A stretch of 7,412 bases of DNA from Bacteroidales bacterium (lineage in GTDB: Bacteria; Bacteroidota; Bacteroidia; Bacteroidales; UBA1402), in NCBI GenBank assembly GCA_023230125.1, contig JALNXZ010000071.1, positions 1-7,412 of the forward strand. The letters are read 5' to 3'. Shown in pieces: positions 1-6,417 of this stretch (its first letter is position 1; each line of letters starts with the position of its first letter). Under the pieces are notes generated by a model, which was given only the letters and a program-made list of their open reading frames with translations, was not told the origin of the DNA and searched no databases. Position numbers and translations under genes: made by a program.

Positions 1-1
1 C

Positions 2-970
2 ATCGGAAACATTCAGCGTGATTGTAATTCTGCCCGTAAATACTGGCACTTCATCAAACTGATGGGTCGTTCTGCTTCACACATTGCTTTGGAATGTGCT
101 TTGCAGGTTCAGCCTAATTATTGTATTATTTCAGAAGAAGTTGAGGCTAAAAACCTTTCTTTGGATGATTTGGTTACAGATATTGCAAAAACAGTTGCAA
201 AACGTGCGGAAGTAGGTAACAACTTCGGTACCGTGCTGATTCCTGAAGGGGTGATTGAATTTATACCTGCCATCAAGAATTTGATTGAGGAATTGAATGA
301 TTTTCTTGCTTCACATCAAGAAGAGTTCAATCTGATCCGTCGTTCAGAACAACGCAATTATATCATCAAGATGTTGAGTAAGGAAAATTCTGACATCTAT
401 GCTTCATTGCCGGAAGGTGTTGCCCGTCAGCTCACACTTGACCGTGACCCTCACGGAAATGTCCAGGTTTCTTTGATTGAAACAGAGAAACTTTTAGCTG
501 AAATGGTTGGTGTTAAATTGGCTGAATGGAAGATAGAAGGAAAATATGTCGGCAATTTTGCCACACAAGTTCATTTTTTCGGTTATGAAGGCCGTTGTGC
601 AGCTCCGTCCAATTATGATGCTGATTATTGCTATTCGTTGGGTTATACTGCCTCAAACCTGATTGCTTTCGGAAAAACAGGCTATATGTCTTCCGTCCGT
701 AATACGACCGCACCTGCAGACCAATGGATTGCAGGTGGTGTACCCATCACCATGATGATGAACATGGAACGCCGTCACGGTGAAATGAAACCTGTCATCC
801 AAAAAGCACTGGTAGACCTGAATGGTGCACCATTCAGAAAATTTGCCTCAAAACGTGCGGCATGGGCCATCCAGACAGATTATGTTTATCCAGGTCCTAT
901 TCAATATTTCGGTCCGACTGAAGTATGCGACCAACCAACAAAGACATTGGTTCTGGAAAAGGCAAAATGA
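2..970 (+). CDS. pfp: Pyrophosphate--fructose-6-phosphate 1-phosphotransferase (PPi-dependent phosphofructokinase), 3' part
   Basis: A cytoplasmic glycolytic enzyme that phosphorylates fructose 6-phosphate to fructose 1,6-bisphosphate with pyrophosphate instead of ATP; the reaction is reversible. The frame is open from base 2, so 322 C-terminal residues are visible. Long-form PFPs run to about 550 residues, so roughly 225 residues, including the N-terminal PPi-binding GGDD-type motif, lie outside the window. The ATG at 62 is internal: the 20 codons before it read as family sequence (ending WHFIKL), and that Met begins the conserved MGRSASHIAL segment that contacts fructose 6-phosphate. Further family signatures are the PEG motif in GTVLIPEGVIEF (about 230-270) and the substrate-binding GYEGRC at 581-598, followed by a Tyr/Asp-rich stretch typical of the long PFP class. 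The TGA stop at 968-970 is 6 bases before a strong terminator, so this is the last gene of its transcript. The family call is very secure. The PPi rather than ATP specificity rests on overall resemblance to long-form PFPs, because the specificity residues are outside the window. Confidence 0.95.
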   Translation: MGNIQRDCNSARKYWHFIKLMGRSASHIALECALQVQPNYCIISEEVEAKNLSLDDLVTDIAKTVAKRAEVGNNFGTVLIPEGVIEFIPAIKNLIEELNDFLASHQEEFNLIRRSEQRNYIIKMLSKENSDIYASLPEGVARQLTLDRDPHGNVQVSLIETEKLLAEMVGVKLAEWKIEGKYVGNFATQVHFFGYEGRCAAPSNYDADYCYSLGYTASNLIAFGKTGYMSSVRNTTAPADQWIAGGVPITMMMNMERRHGEMKPVIQKALVDLNGAPFRKFASKRAAWAIQTDYVYPGPIQYFGPTEVCDQPTKTLVLEKAK

Positions 971-976
971 TAAGAA

Positions 977-1022
977 CTTGATACAAAAAAGGCTTCGATT
1001 TCGAAGCCTTTTTTGTATCAAG
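977..1022 (+). terminator. Perfect 22-bp inverted repeat, bidirectional intrinsic terminator
   Basis: Bases 977-998 and 1001-1022 are exact reverse complements separated by only TT. The G/C-rich core is GGCTTCGA (991-998) with TCGAAGCC (1001-1008). It is followed by T6 (1009-1014) on the plus strand, and by the complement of A6 (985-990) on the minus strand, so each strand shows a core hairpin followed by a U-tract. It sits 6 bases after the pfp stop and should end that transcript. Its symmetry means it could also stop transcription arriving from the right on the minus strand. Confidence 0.9.
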
Positions 1023-1039
1023 AAGCAGTTTAAAGCAAT

Positions 1040-1225
1040 TTAAAGGATACATTCCTTGCCAATTACGATGGATTGGAAAGAGCTCTTCTCCCATTCATTA
1101 TTCCAGTCCTTATCATAAACTATTTTGTTGGATAAAATTATTTTTTCACCGATCTATGCAGCTAAGACATCATTCACCAAGATGTTAATAGGAGAAAATT
1201 TCAGGTGTAGTTCAAAATAAACCAT
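1040..1225 (-). pseudogene. Possible relict short gene with an in-frame amber stop
   Basis: On the minus strand an ATG at 1225-1223 opens 23 codons (starting MVYFELHLKF), then TAG at 1156-1154. The same frame continues for 37 more codons (including KIVYDKDWNNEWEKSS) to a TAA at 1042-1040. Both parts have the mixed hydrophobic/charged composition of ordinary protein, and the second ends 18 bases before the bidirectional terminator, as a real gene would. I do not recognise a family. Chance is a serious alternative: in A/T-rich DNA an open stretch of 37 codons in one of six frames is not rare. No Shine-Dalgarno or TAnnTTTG box is evident upstream on this strand. Treat it as a candidate remnant, not an established gene. 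Confidence 0.22.
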
Positions 1226-1275
1226 AGAAGGGTGTTAAATAAATTCAAATGGAGTAAACCTTTTTCAAAAAAAAG

Positions 1276-1283
1276 TATCTTTG
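1276..1283 (+). promoter_or_regulatory. Bacteroidetes -7 promoter element for the gene at 1381
   Basis: TATCTTTG is an exact match to the Bacteroidetes sigma-ABfr -7 consensus TAnnTTTG. It is preceded by a T-run and an A-run (1261-1274). No good -33 TTTG is found at the usual 19-20 base spacing, so the match is one-sided. Transcription from it would start around 1288-1292 and leave a leader of about 90 bases before the ATG. The leader contains a run of eight T's ending at 1328 and no clear Shine-Dalgarno. Confidence 0.45.
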
Positions 1284-1380
1284 TAGTATAGGATTAAGAA
1301 TTGTATTAGGAAATCAGGTTTTTTTTTCGTGTGTAAAAAGTTAACCTTTTATCATAAAGAATCATCAAAACTCTATAATT

Positions 1381-2706
1381 ATGAAAACAAGATGGATGAT
1401 ATTGCTGGCTATAGCATTTATGCTTCCAGTTTTGGTTTTGGGTCAATCCTCGTACTATGAAGATGATTTGTATTACAATCCAAAAAATACCAAGACTGAG
1501 AATGCTTCTGCAAGAGAAATAACCAAGAATGCTGTACAAAATATACAGAATGAGTCAGTGCAGATATACGATAATAGCAGTACACTTAAAAGCTATGATT
1601 TAAGAGATGTGGATGAATACAACCGTCGTACAACTACCTATGAAACAGAAGGAAATGTTGTAGCGGAAGATGTTGTTCAAAATGAACCCGATACAATCTA
1701 TAGGGATGAAAATCAGCCGTTCGAATATTCGGAACGTGTTCGTCGTTTCCATAATCCTAAATTCACAACCCATATTACAGATGATGAATACTTGAATATT
1801 TACATTGAAGAGGGGGCTAATGTGGACATTTATTATATGAATGATTATTCATACGGGTGGATGAGCCCTTTTTTCTATGATTCCTATTATTATCCAAGGT
1901 ATGGTTATCGCGGGGTACGTTTTTACAACCCTTACAGCTATTATTATGATCCTTGGTATTCATCCTGGGGCTATTATGATTCTTGGTATGCAGGTTCATT
2001 CGGATGGGATCCCTGGTATGGTGGAGGCTATTATGGATATGGACATTACGGCTACTATGGATATGGATACTATAACGATGGATGGGGCGGTTATTACAAT
2101 TATGGTGGATATGGAGGCACTTATTCACAAAACCGCCATCATCTGAATGCTAATCAGCGTAGATTTCTTTCTACCAATAGGTCTGGCCGTTCTGATGCAT
2201 CCAGCACAACCCGTGTAGCAGGAACAAATGCTGTAAGATCGACCCGTTCGACGAGCGGTGTATCAACTCGTTCAACTTCGGCAGTGGGCACAAGATCCAA
2301 TTCTGTGATATCAACCCGTTCAAGTTCAGGTGTAACAACCCGCTCAACCCGCACCACTTCCAGCCCAACGTCAGAATCCACAACTCGCTATAATTCAGGT
2401 GAAAAGACCCGATCAACCAATACAAGCACACGCCCTAGTTCAAGTACTGATACCCGTACGAGCACAGGCACAACGACTCGTTCCAATTCAACAACATCGA
2501 CGCGTACTTCCAGGAGTGGAAGTTCAGAATCATCTGCAAGAAGCACAACACCTACTAACTCTGTAAGTAGAAGTTCTTCTTACACTCCGAGCAGTTCATC
2601 CTATACACCGAGTAGTTCTTCCTCAGGGAGGTCATCCTCGTCTTCCTCTTCTTCGGGTGGCTCAAGCTCCCGTAGTAGTTCAGGCGGAAGTGGTGGACGT
2701 CGATAG
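1381..2706 (+). CDS. Secreted low-complexity protein: Tyr/Gly/Trp-rich middle and Ser/Thr/Arg octad-repeat tail
   Basis: 441 residues, no assigned function. Residues 1-21 are a typical Sec signal peptide (MKTRW, then a hydrophobic run ending LVLG before Gln). There is no lipobox cysteine, so it should be released into the periplasm or beyond rather than lipid-anchored. Residues 22-130 are hydrophilic and acidic, with many Asn, Glu and Tyr. Residues 131-155 form the least biased part (HITDDEYLNIYIEEGANVDI) and may be a small folded element. Residues 155-248 are dominated by Tyr, Gly, Trp and Asp, with DPWY twice, 20 residues apart (190 and 210). Residues 265-441 are almost only Ser, Thr, Arg and Gly: first an 8-residue repeat, then two YTPSSSS units, then poly-Ser/Gly ending GGRR. 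Similar Bacteroides proteins have, as I recall, sometimes been labelled 'vitellogenin II', which is a low-complexity artefact. The ATG is preceded by A/T-rich sequence, and it is chosen because it begins the signal peptide. A surface or matrix role is inference only. Confidence 0.8.
   Translation: MKTRWMILLAIAFMLPVLVLGQSSYYEDDLYYNPKNTKTENASAREITKNAVQNIQNESVQIYDNSSTLKSYDLRDVDEYNRRTTTYETEGNVVAEDVVQNEPDTIYRDENQPFEYSERVRRFHNPKFTTHITDDEYLNIYIEEGANVDIYYMNDYSYGWMSPFFYDSYYYPRYGYRGVRFYNPYSYYYDPWYSSWGYYDSWYAGSFGWDPWYGGGYYGYGHYGYYGYGYYNDGWGGYYNYGGYGGTYSQNRHHLNANQRRFLSTNRSGRSDASSTTRVAGTNAVRSTRSTSGVSTRSTSAVGTRSNSVISTRSSSGVTTRSTRTTSSPTSESTTRYNSGEKTRSTNTSTRPSSSTDTRTSTGTTTRSNSTTSTRTSRSGSSESSARSTTPTNSVSRSSSYTPSSSSYTPSSSSSGRSSSSSSSSGGSSSRSSSGGSGGRR
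1843..2124 (+). repeat. Tyr/Gly/Trp-rich coding segment
   Basis: Codes for residues 155-248 of the secreted protein. Tyr and Gly dominate, with Trp at residues 160, 192, 196, 202, 209, 212 and 235. The DNA shows recurring GGATATGG and TATTATGAT-like words, but codon choice varies between copies. It is therefore a degenerate compositional repeat rather than a fresh tandem duplication. Confidence 0.75.
2239..2520 (+). repeat. Degenerate 24-bp repeat coding for a Thr-Arg-centred octapeptide
   Basis: Residues 287-326 are five units in exact 8-residue phase: STRSTSGV, STRSTSAV, GTRSNSVI, STRSSSGV and TTRSTRTT. The Thr-Arg pair returns with Arg at 289, 297, 305, 313 and 321. After a 15-residue step it continues at 336, 344, 351, 359, 367 and 375. 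At DNA level the units use different synonymous codons for the same residues (TCG/TCA/TCC/AGT for Ser, CGT/CGC/AGA for Arg). The pattern is thus kept at protein level and is not a recent slippage product. Confidence 0.8.
2572..2619 (+). repeat. Two-copy YTPSSSS repeat in the Ser-rich tail
   Basis: Residues 398-413 read as SSSYTP, then SSSSYTP, then Ser: a 7-residue period with two copies of Tyr-Thr-Pro at 401-403 and 408-410. It separates the Arg-containing octad region from the terminal poly-Ser/Gly stretch. Confidence 0.6.
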
Positions 2707-2774
2707 TCTCAGTTACAAAAATATCCAGTCTTGATCGATGAATAACAACCATAGGTTTTATCAAGCCATCTTTA

Positions 2775-2782
2775 TAGTTTTA
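2775..2782 (+). promoter_or_regulatory. Weak -7-like box upstream of the barrel gene
   Basis: TAGTTTTA differs from TAnnTTTG at the last base and has no properly spaced TTTG upstream. It would leave a leader of about 30 bases. It may be chance, and read-through from the upstream gene is as likely. The rest of the 2707-2820 spacer shows only short inverted words (AACC/GGTT around 2747-2757) and no convincing terminator. Confidence 0.15.
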
Positions 2783-2820
2783 TCGGGTTCACTTATGGTT
2801 AAACTTTTAATATTTCTTTT

Positions 2821-4335
2821 ATGAAAAAATATTTTTTATTGACAAGTCTTTTGGTGGTAAATACCATGGTCTTTGCTCAGGGAGAATTCGATGTGTTAAA
2901 GTACTCATTGACAGATATTACCGGGAGTGCTCGCTATGTTGCCATGTCCGGTGCTTTTGGAGCCCTAGGCGGTGATATGAGTGCCGTCAGCATGAATCCT
3001 GCAGGTGTGGCAGTTTATCGCAGCTCCGAATTTACCATTACCCCTTCACTATGTACAACTTCGACAAAATCTATTTTTGGTCTAAGTTCAAGCAATTCGA
3101 AAGAGAAAATGTTGATCAATAATTTCGGATATGTGGGTTCATTTCGTACTTATGATGAGTCTGCCATTTCAAATTTTAATTTTGGAATATCCTATAACAG
3201 GGTGAAGGATTTTAACCGGAATGTATCCGTTGAAGGGACAGACCGTTCAACTTCACTTATGAATAGGGTATGTGTGGATAAGAATTTATATGGCGGATCC
3301 GATTTATACTATTTTGCCTGGAATGCCTATCTGATAAACGAAGATGGAGCTGGTGACTATAACTCCATATTACAAGAAGGTGAAAAGTATAACAGTTCCA
3401 TGTCTATGATGGAAAGTGGAGGCGTTGGTGAGTGGAATTTCAGTCTTGGAGCCAATTATGGTCACACTTTCTATTTTGGAATGAGCGTAGGCATTCAAAA
3501 CATCGATTATGAATTGTTGTCTTCCTATTATGAAAAATCAAAAGGTACGGTTGACTATGACCCTTTCAGTTTTGAGTTGGATAATGTCTTGGTCACAGAA
3601 GGCACAGGCGTTAATTTGAAATTAGGTGGCATTTATCGTCCAATTCCTGAACTACGTTTGGGCTTTGCCTATCATACGGCAACATATTATATGATGACCG
3701 ATACTTATAATGCGAAGATTTATTTTGAAGGGATGAATAATCCAGATACAAATCTGCCCTTTGAAGAAGGATCTTATTATCAACCCGAGGATGAAGGATA
3801 TATGGACTATCAGATAAAGACACCAAATCGTATGATATACAGTGTTGCTTATCAGTTTGGCCAAAAGGGTTTTATTAGTATGGACTGGGATGTGGTTGAC
3901 TACAAGAACATGGTTTTGAAAGATGTGAATGGAAGGCTTGATGGTGAAATAAACGGTTATATAAATGATGATTTCAGGGTTGCATCCAACATCCGTCTGG
4001 GAGGTGAGTATCGTTTGACGGATAATTTCAGTTTAAGGGCCGGTGCTGCCTGGTATCAAAATCCGGTCAAGAGTACACTCGAAGATAACAATGCCTATGT
4101 GGTGACAGAAGGTACAAGGCCTCAATATAGTGTAGAAAAGGATACTTATTATTTGTCATGCGGTGTTGGATATCGTACCGGCGCTTTCTTCTGTGATGCA
4201 GCTTTGCAACAACAGATGCGCAATGAACACTTCTACCATTTTTACGATGAAACAGAAAATGCGGACTATTCGAAATATGCGAAATTAAGCACGGAAAAGA
4301 CTAGTCTGATTTTTTCTCTAGGATTTAAATTTTAG
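2821..4335 (+). CDS. FadL/OmpP1-like outer-membrane beta-barrel protein
   Basis: 504 residues. Residues 1-19 are a signal peptide (MKKYFLLTS..., cleavage likely at VFA before Gln-20). The mature N-terminus carries a FadL/TodX-type (OMPP1) signature: GSARYVAMSGAFGALGGD at residues 35-52 and NPAG at 59-62. Family members form 14-strand barrels that pass hydrophobic compounds such as fatty acids or aromatics across the outer membrane. The rest alternates short amphipathic strands with polar loops, and the protein ends SLGFKF, with the C-terminal Phe recognised by the barrel-assembly (BAM) machinery. Bacteroides homologues are often annotated 'hemin receptor', but nothing here supports heme binding and the substrate is unknown. 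An acidic insert at about residues 302-330 is probably a surface loop. The gene starts 114 bases after the secreted-protein gene, with no terminator visible between them, and overlaps the 3' end of uvrB by 11 bases. The start is set by the signal peptide; there is no Shine-Dalgarno. Confidence 0.88.
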   Translation: MKKYFLLTSLLVVNTMVFAQGEFDVLKYSLTDITGSARYVAMSGAFGALGGDMSAVSMNPAGVAVYRSSEFTITPSLCTTSTKSIFGLSSSNSKEKMLINNFGYVGSFRTYDESAISNFNFGISYNRVKDFNRNVSVEGTDRSTSLMNRVCVDKNLYGGSDLYYFAWNAYLINEDGAGDYNSILQEGEKYNSSMSMMESGGVGEWNFSLGANYGHTFYFGMSVGIQNIDYELLSSYYEKSKGTVDYDPFSFELDNVLVTEGTGVNLKLGGIYRPIPELRLGFAYHTATYYMMTDTYNAKIYFEGMNNPDTNLPFEEGSYYQPEDEGYMDYQIKTPNRMIYSVAYQFGQKGFISMDWDVVDYKNMVLKDVNGRLDGEINGYINDDFRVASNIRLGGEYRLTDNFSLRAGAAWYQNPVKSTLEDNNAYVVTEGTRPQYSVEKDTYYLSCGVGYRTGAFFCDAALQQQMRNEHFYHFYDETENADYSKYAKLSTEKTSLIFSLGFKF

Positions 4336-6334
4336 GCAAAAGTTCTTCCAATTTAAGAACTTCATCACGATACTGAGCGGCTTCGAGAAAATCGAGCCGC
4401 TTTGATGCTTCATACATAGCCTTTCTTGCCTTTTCTATGGTCTTTTGCAGTTGGGTCGGGTTCATCCGGGCGATAACAGGATCTGCCACAATACTGGTGT
4501 TGACGGGCTCGATATAGGCTGTCGGCTCTTTGTGTTTAGAATAAGTGTTCAGAGAGGTTGAGCTTATTTCTTTGGTGATGGCGGTAGGAGTGATACCGTG
4601 CAACTCGTTGTAGGCTTTCTGCTTTTCTCTTCGCCTGTTGGTTTCGTCAATGGTTTGCTTCATGCTTCTTGTCATCTTGTCTGCATACATGATGACCTTG
4701 CCGTTCAGGTTACGGGCCGCACGACCTGCTGTTTGGGTCAAGGAACGGTGATTTCGCAGGAAACCTTCTTTGTCTGCATCCAAAATGGCAACAAGGGATA
4801 CTTCCGGTAAGTCCAGACCTTCACGTAGCAAATTGACTCCGACCAATACGTCGAAAATTCCAAGACGCAGGTTTTCCATGATTTTGACTCTATCCAGCGT
4901 TTCAACATCCGAGTGGATGTAACTGCACTTGGTACCCAGATTCTCCATATAGGAAGTCAGCTCTTCCGCCATGCGTTTTGTCAGGGTTGTGACCAGTACG
5001 CGCTCGCTCTTTTCGGCACGGATGCGTATTTCTTCCATGAGGTCATCTACCTGATTTTTGCTTGGGCGAACTTCAATTGCAGGGTCCAAGAGTCCTGTAG
5101 GTCTGATGACTTGTTCAATGACGACACCTTCTGATTTTTCCAGCTCATAATCACCAGGTGTGGCACTGACGTAGATGATCTGTTTTGGAATGCTTTCGAA
5201 TTCGTCAAAACTGAGTGGCCTGTTATCGATAGCTGCAGGCAGGCGGAAACCGTATTCGACCAAGTTCTGCTTTCTTGCATGGTCGCCGCCCCACATGGCT
5301 CTGAGCTGAGGTAAACTGACATGGCTTTCATCGATGACCATCAGAAAATCTTTGGGAAAAAAATCCAGCAGGCAAAACGGCTTTTCTCCGGGTTTTCGCC
5401 CGTCAAAATAGCGGGAATAGTTTTCGATTCCCGAGCAATGTCCAAGTTCACGGATCATTTCAACATCGTAGTTGACCCGTTCGTAAAGGCGTTTTGCCTC
5501 GTAAGCTTTTCCGATGGATTTAAAAAAATCAACTTGTTTGTCCAGATCTATCAGAATTTCTTCAATGGCTTGTTGCGTGCGTTCCTTACTGGCAATAAAA
5601 AGATTGGCCGGAAAAATCCTGAAGCTGTTGTATTTGCTGATGGTCCTGCCGCTCAAGGGCTCAATATCCTCAATGGTATCTATCTCGTTACCCCAAAAAA
5701 CGACTCGCAGGATGGTGTCTGTATAAGCCAAAAAAATGTCCACCGTATCTCCTTTGACACGAAAACTTCCCCGGTTCAATTCCACTTCATTTCTTGAATA
5801 CAAGCTATCTACGAGTTGGCGCAAAAAGACGTTGCGGTCAAGTTTTTGTCCGCAATGGATATCGATGACGGTTTTGTTGAAATCTTCCGGATTTCCGATA
5901 CCGTATATGCAGGAAACGGATGAAACGACAATTACATCTTGCCTGCCGGAAAGTAGGGCAGAGGTGGCGGAAAGTCTCAACTTTTCTATTTCCTCATTGA
6001 TTGCAAGGTCTTTTTCGATGTAAGTGTCGGTGACTGGAAGATATGCTTCAGGTTGATAATAATCGTAATAAGAAACATAATACTCCACGGCATTGTTTGG
6101 GAAAAAACTCTTAAATTCTCCGTATAATTGAGCAGCCAAGGTTTTGTTGTGACTCAGTACGAGCGTGGGATGTTGAATTTCCTGAATTACATTGGCTATG
6201 GTAAATGTTTTTCCTGAGCCGGTTACACCAAGCAATGTCTGGAATGGTATTCTTTCTCTGATACCTTCAGTAAGTTGCTGGATGGCTTCAGGCTGATCTC
6301 CGGTTGGTCTATAAGGGGAAATGAGTTCAAACAT
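4325..6334 (-). CDS. uvrB: Excinuclease ABC subunit B (UvrB)
   Basis: The central helicase-like subunit of nucleotide excision repair. It receives damaged DNA from UvrA, verifies the lesion and recruits UvrC. The start is set at 6334, giving 669 residues, close to the 673 of E. coli, because the canonical N-terminus MFELISPYRPTGDQP begins there. The open frame extends 54 codons further upstream but that sequence is not UvrB-like. Visible motifs: Walker A GVTGSGKT (36-43); the beta-hairpin region with YYDYYQPEAYLP (89-100) and the following helix; Walker B/DExx box VIDESH (333-338); YVSATPGDYEL (388-398); helicase motif VI QTAGRAARN (534-542); and a C-terminal UVR domain (about 625-665) that contacts UvrC. 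All key motifs are intact. It is transcribed alone on the minus strand, divergent from the ligase gene and convergent with the barrel gene. I see no CTGT-N8-ACAG type SOS box upstream. The family is certain and the start nearly so. Confidence 0.97.
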   Translation of the reverse strand: MFELISPYRPTGDQPEAIQQLTEGIRERIPFQTLLGVTGSGKTFTIANVIQEIQHPTLVLSHNKTLAAQLYGEFKSFFPNNAVEYYVSYYDYYQPEAYLPVTDTYIEKDLAINEEIEKLRLSATSALLSGRQDVIVVSSVSCIYGIGNPEDFNKTVIDIHCGQKLDRNVFLRQLVDSLYSRNEVELNRGSFRVKGDTVDIFLAYTDTILRVVFWGNEIDTIEDIEPLSGRTISKYNSFRIFPANLFIASKERTQQAIEEILIDLDKQVDFFKSIGKAYEAKRLYERVNYDVEMIRELGHCSGIENYSRYFDGRKPGEKPFCLLDFFPKDFLMVIDESHVSLPQLRAMWGGDHARKQNLVEYGFRLPAAIDNRPLSFDEFESIPKQIIYVSATPGDYELEKSEGVVIEQVIRPTGLLDPAIEVRPSKNQVDDLMEEIRIRAEKSERVLVTTLTKRMAEELTSYMENLGTKCSYIHSDVETLDRVKIMENLRLGIFDVLVGVNLLREGLDLPEVSLVAILDADKEGFLRNHRSLTQTAGRAARNLNGKVIMYADKMTRSMKQTIDETNRRREKQKAYNELHGITPTAITKEISSTSLNTYSKHKEPTAYIEPVNTSIVADPVIARMNPTQLQKTIEKARKAMYEASKRLDFLEAAQYRDEVLKLEELLPKI

Positions 6335-6358
6335 CAAGTGGATATCTTTTGTGGTCTG

Positions 6359-6366
6359 CAAAATTA
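6359..6366 (-). promoter_or_regulatory. Alternative -7 box for uvrB
   Basis: TAATTTTG on the minus strand matches TAnnTTTG exactly, 24 bases from the uvrB start codon. The nearest good TTTG (6401-6398) is 31 bases away, too far for a standard pair. It overlaps the spot where the upstream candidate promoter would start transcription. Confidence 0.3.
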
Positions 6367-6370
6367 CAAA

Positions 6371-6401
6371 TAAACATAGGAATGAGGCTACTAATTTCAA
6401 A
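6371..6401 (-). promoter_or_regulatory. Candidate uvrB promoter with -33 and -7 boxes
   Basis: Read on the minus strand, TTTG (6401-6398) is followed after 19 bases by TATGTTTA (6378-6371), one mismatch from TAnnTTTG. That spacing is close to the one usual in Bacteroidetes. Start of transcription would be near 6365-6362, leaving a leader of about 30 bases. A second box lies just downstream at 6366-6359: TAATTTTG, a perfect -7 match but without a -33 partner; it would give a leader of about 18 bases. One of the two probably drives uvrB. Confidence 0.4.
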
Positions 6402-6409
6402 ATATTGCT

Positions 6410-6417
6410 TTTCTTTG
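6410..6417 (+). promoter_or_regulatory. Weak -7-like box for the ligase gene
   Basis: TTTCTTTG differs from TAnnTTTG at the second base and lies 22 bases before the ATG at 6440. No TTTG is at the expected upstream distance. GGAG at 6433-6436 lies only 3 bases from the ATG, so it is a poor Shine-Dalgarno. The call rests mainly on position. Confidence 0.2.

Larger units (their letters stand above)
971..1380. other. 410-bp intergenic region between pfp and the secreted-protein gene
   Basis: The stretch begins with the terminator hairpin. Next comes A/T-rich sequence (about 1023-1260) with no convincing intact gene. On the minus strand it reads as a possible decayed frame with one in-frame amber codon (1225-1040; separate entry). 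A Bacteroidetes-like -7 box lies at 1276-1283, followed by about 90 bases of presumed untranslated leader before the ATG at 1381. I saw no tRNA, riboswitch or repeat array here. The only plus-strand frame noticed is a 16-codon one at 1068, which is not persuasive. Confidence 0.7.

Noticed and set aside
897..1094. 65-codon minus-strand frame overlapping the end of pfp
   Set aside because: It runs through the terminator hairpin into pfp coding sequence and looks unlike any protein. A different minus-strand frame at 1225-1040 is the more plausible relict.
1068..1118. 16-codon plus-strand frame beginning MDWKELF
   Set aside because: Too short, with no ribosome binding site or homology, and just after a terminator.
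1154..1156. In-frame TAG considered as recoded amber (suppression as in some gut phages)
   Set aside because: The pfp TGA and the barrel gene's own TAG stop act as normal stops here, there is no other sign of recoding, and a simple nonsense mutation or a chance frame explains it.
1817..2381. Several minus- and plus-strand frames of 70-100 codons within the secreted-protein gene, rich in His/Asn, Met/Ile or Val/Glu
   Set aside because: Their odd compositions are mirror images of the Tyr/Gly and Ser/Thr/Arg repeats in the real frame. The real frame has a signal peptide and a sensible start.
2239..2520. 24-bp repeats considered as a CRISPR array or recent slippage tract
   Set aside because: They lie in frame in a coding region with no unique spacers, and differ at many synonymous positions.
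2747..2800. Inverted words AACCATA / TATGGTT in the spacer before the barrel gene, considered as an operator or terminator
   Set aside because: Only 7 bp with a 40-base loop and no T-tract; well within chance for A/T-rich sequence.
5321..5797. 158-codon plus-strand open frame inside uvrB
   Set aside because: It is antisense to the well-conserved UvrB core, has no family resemblance, and is explained by the codon composition of the opposite strand.
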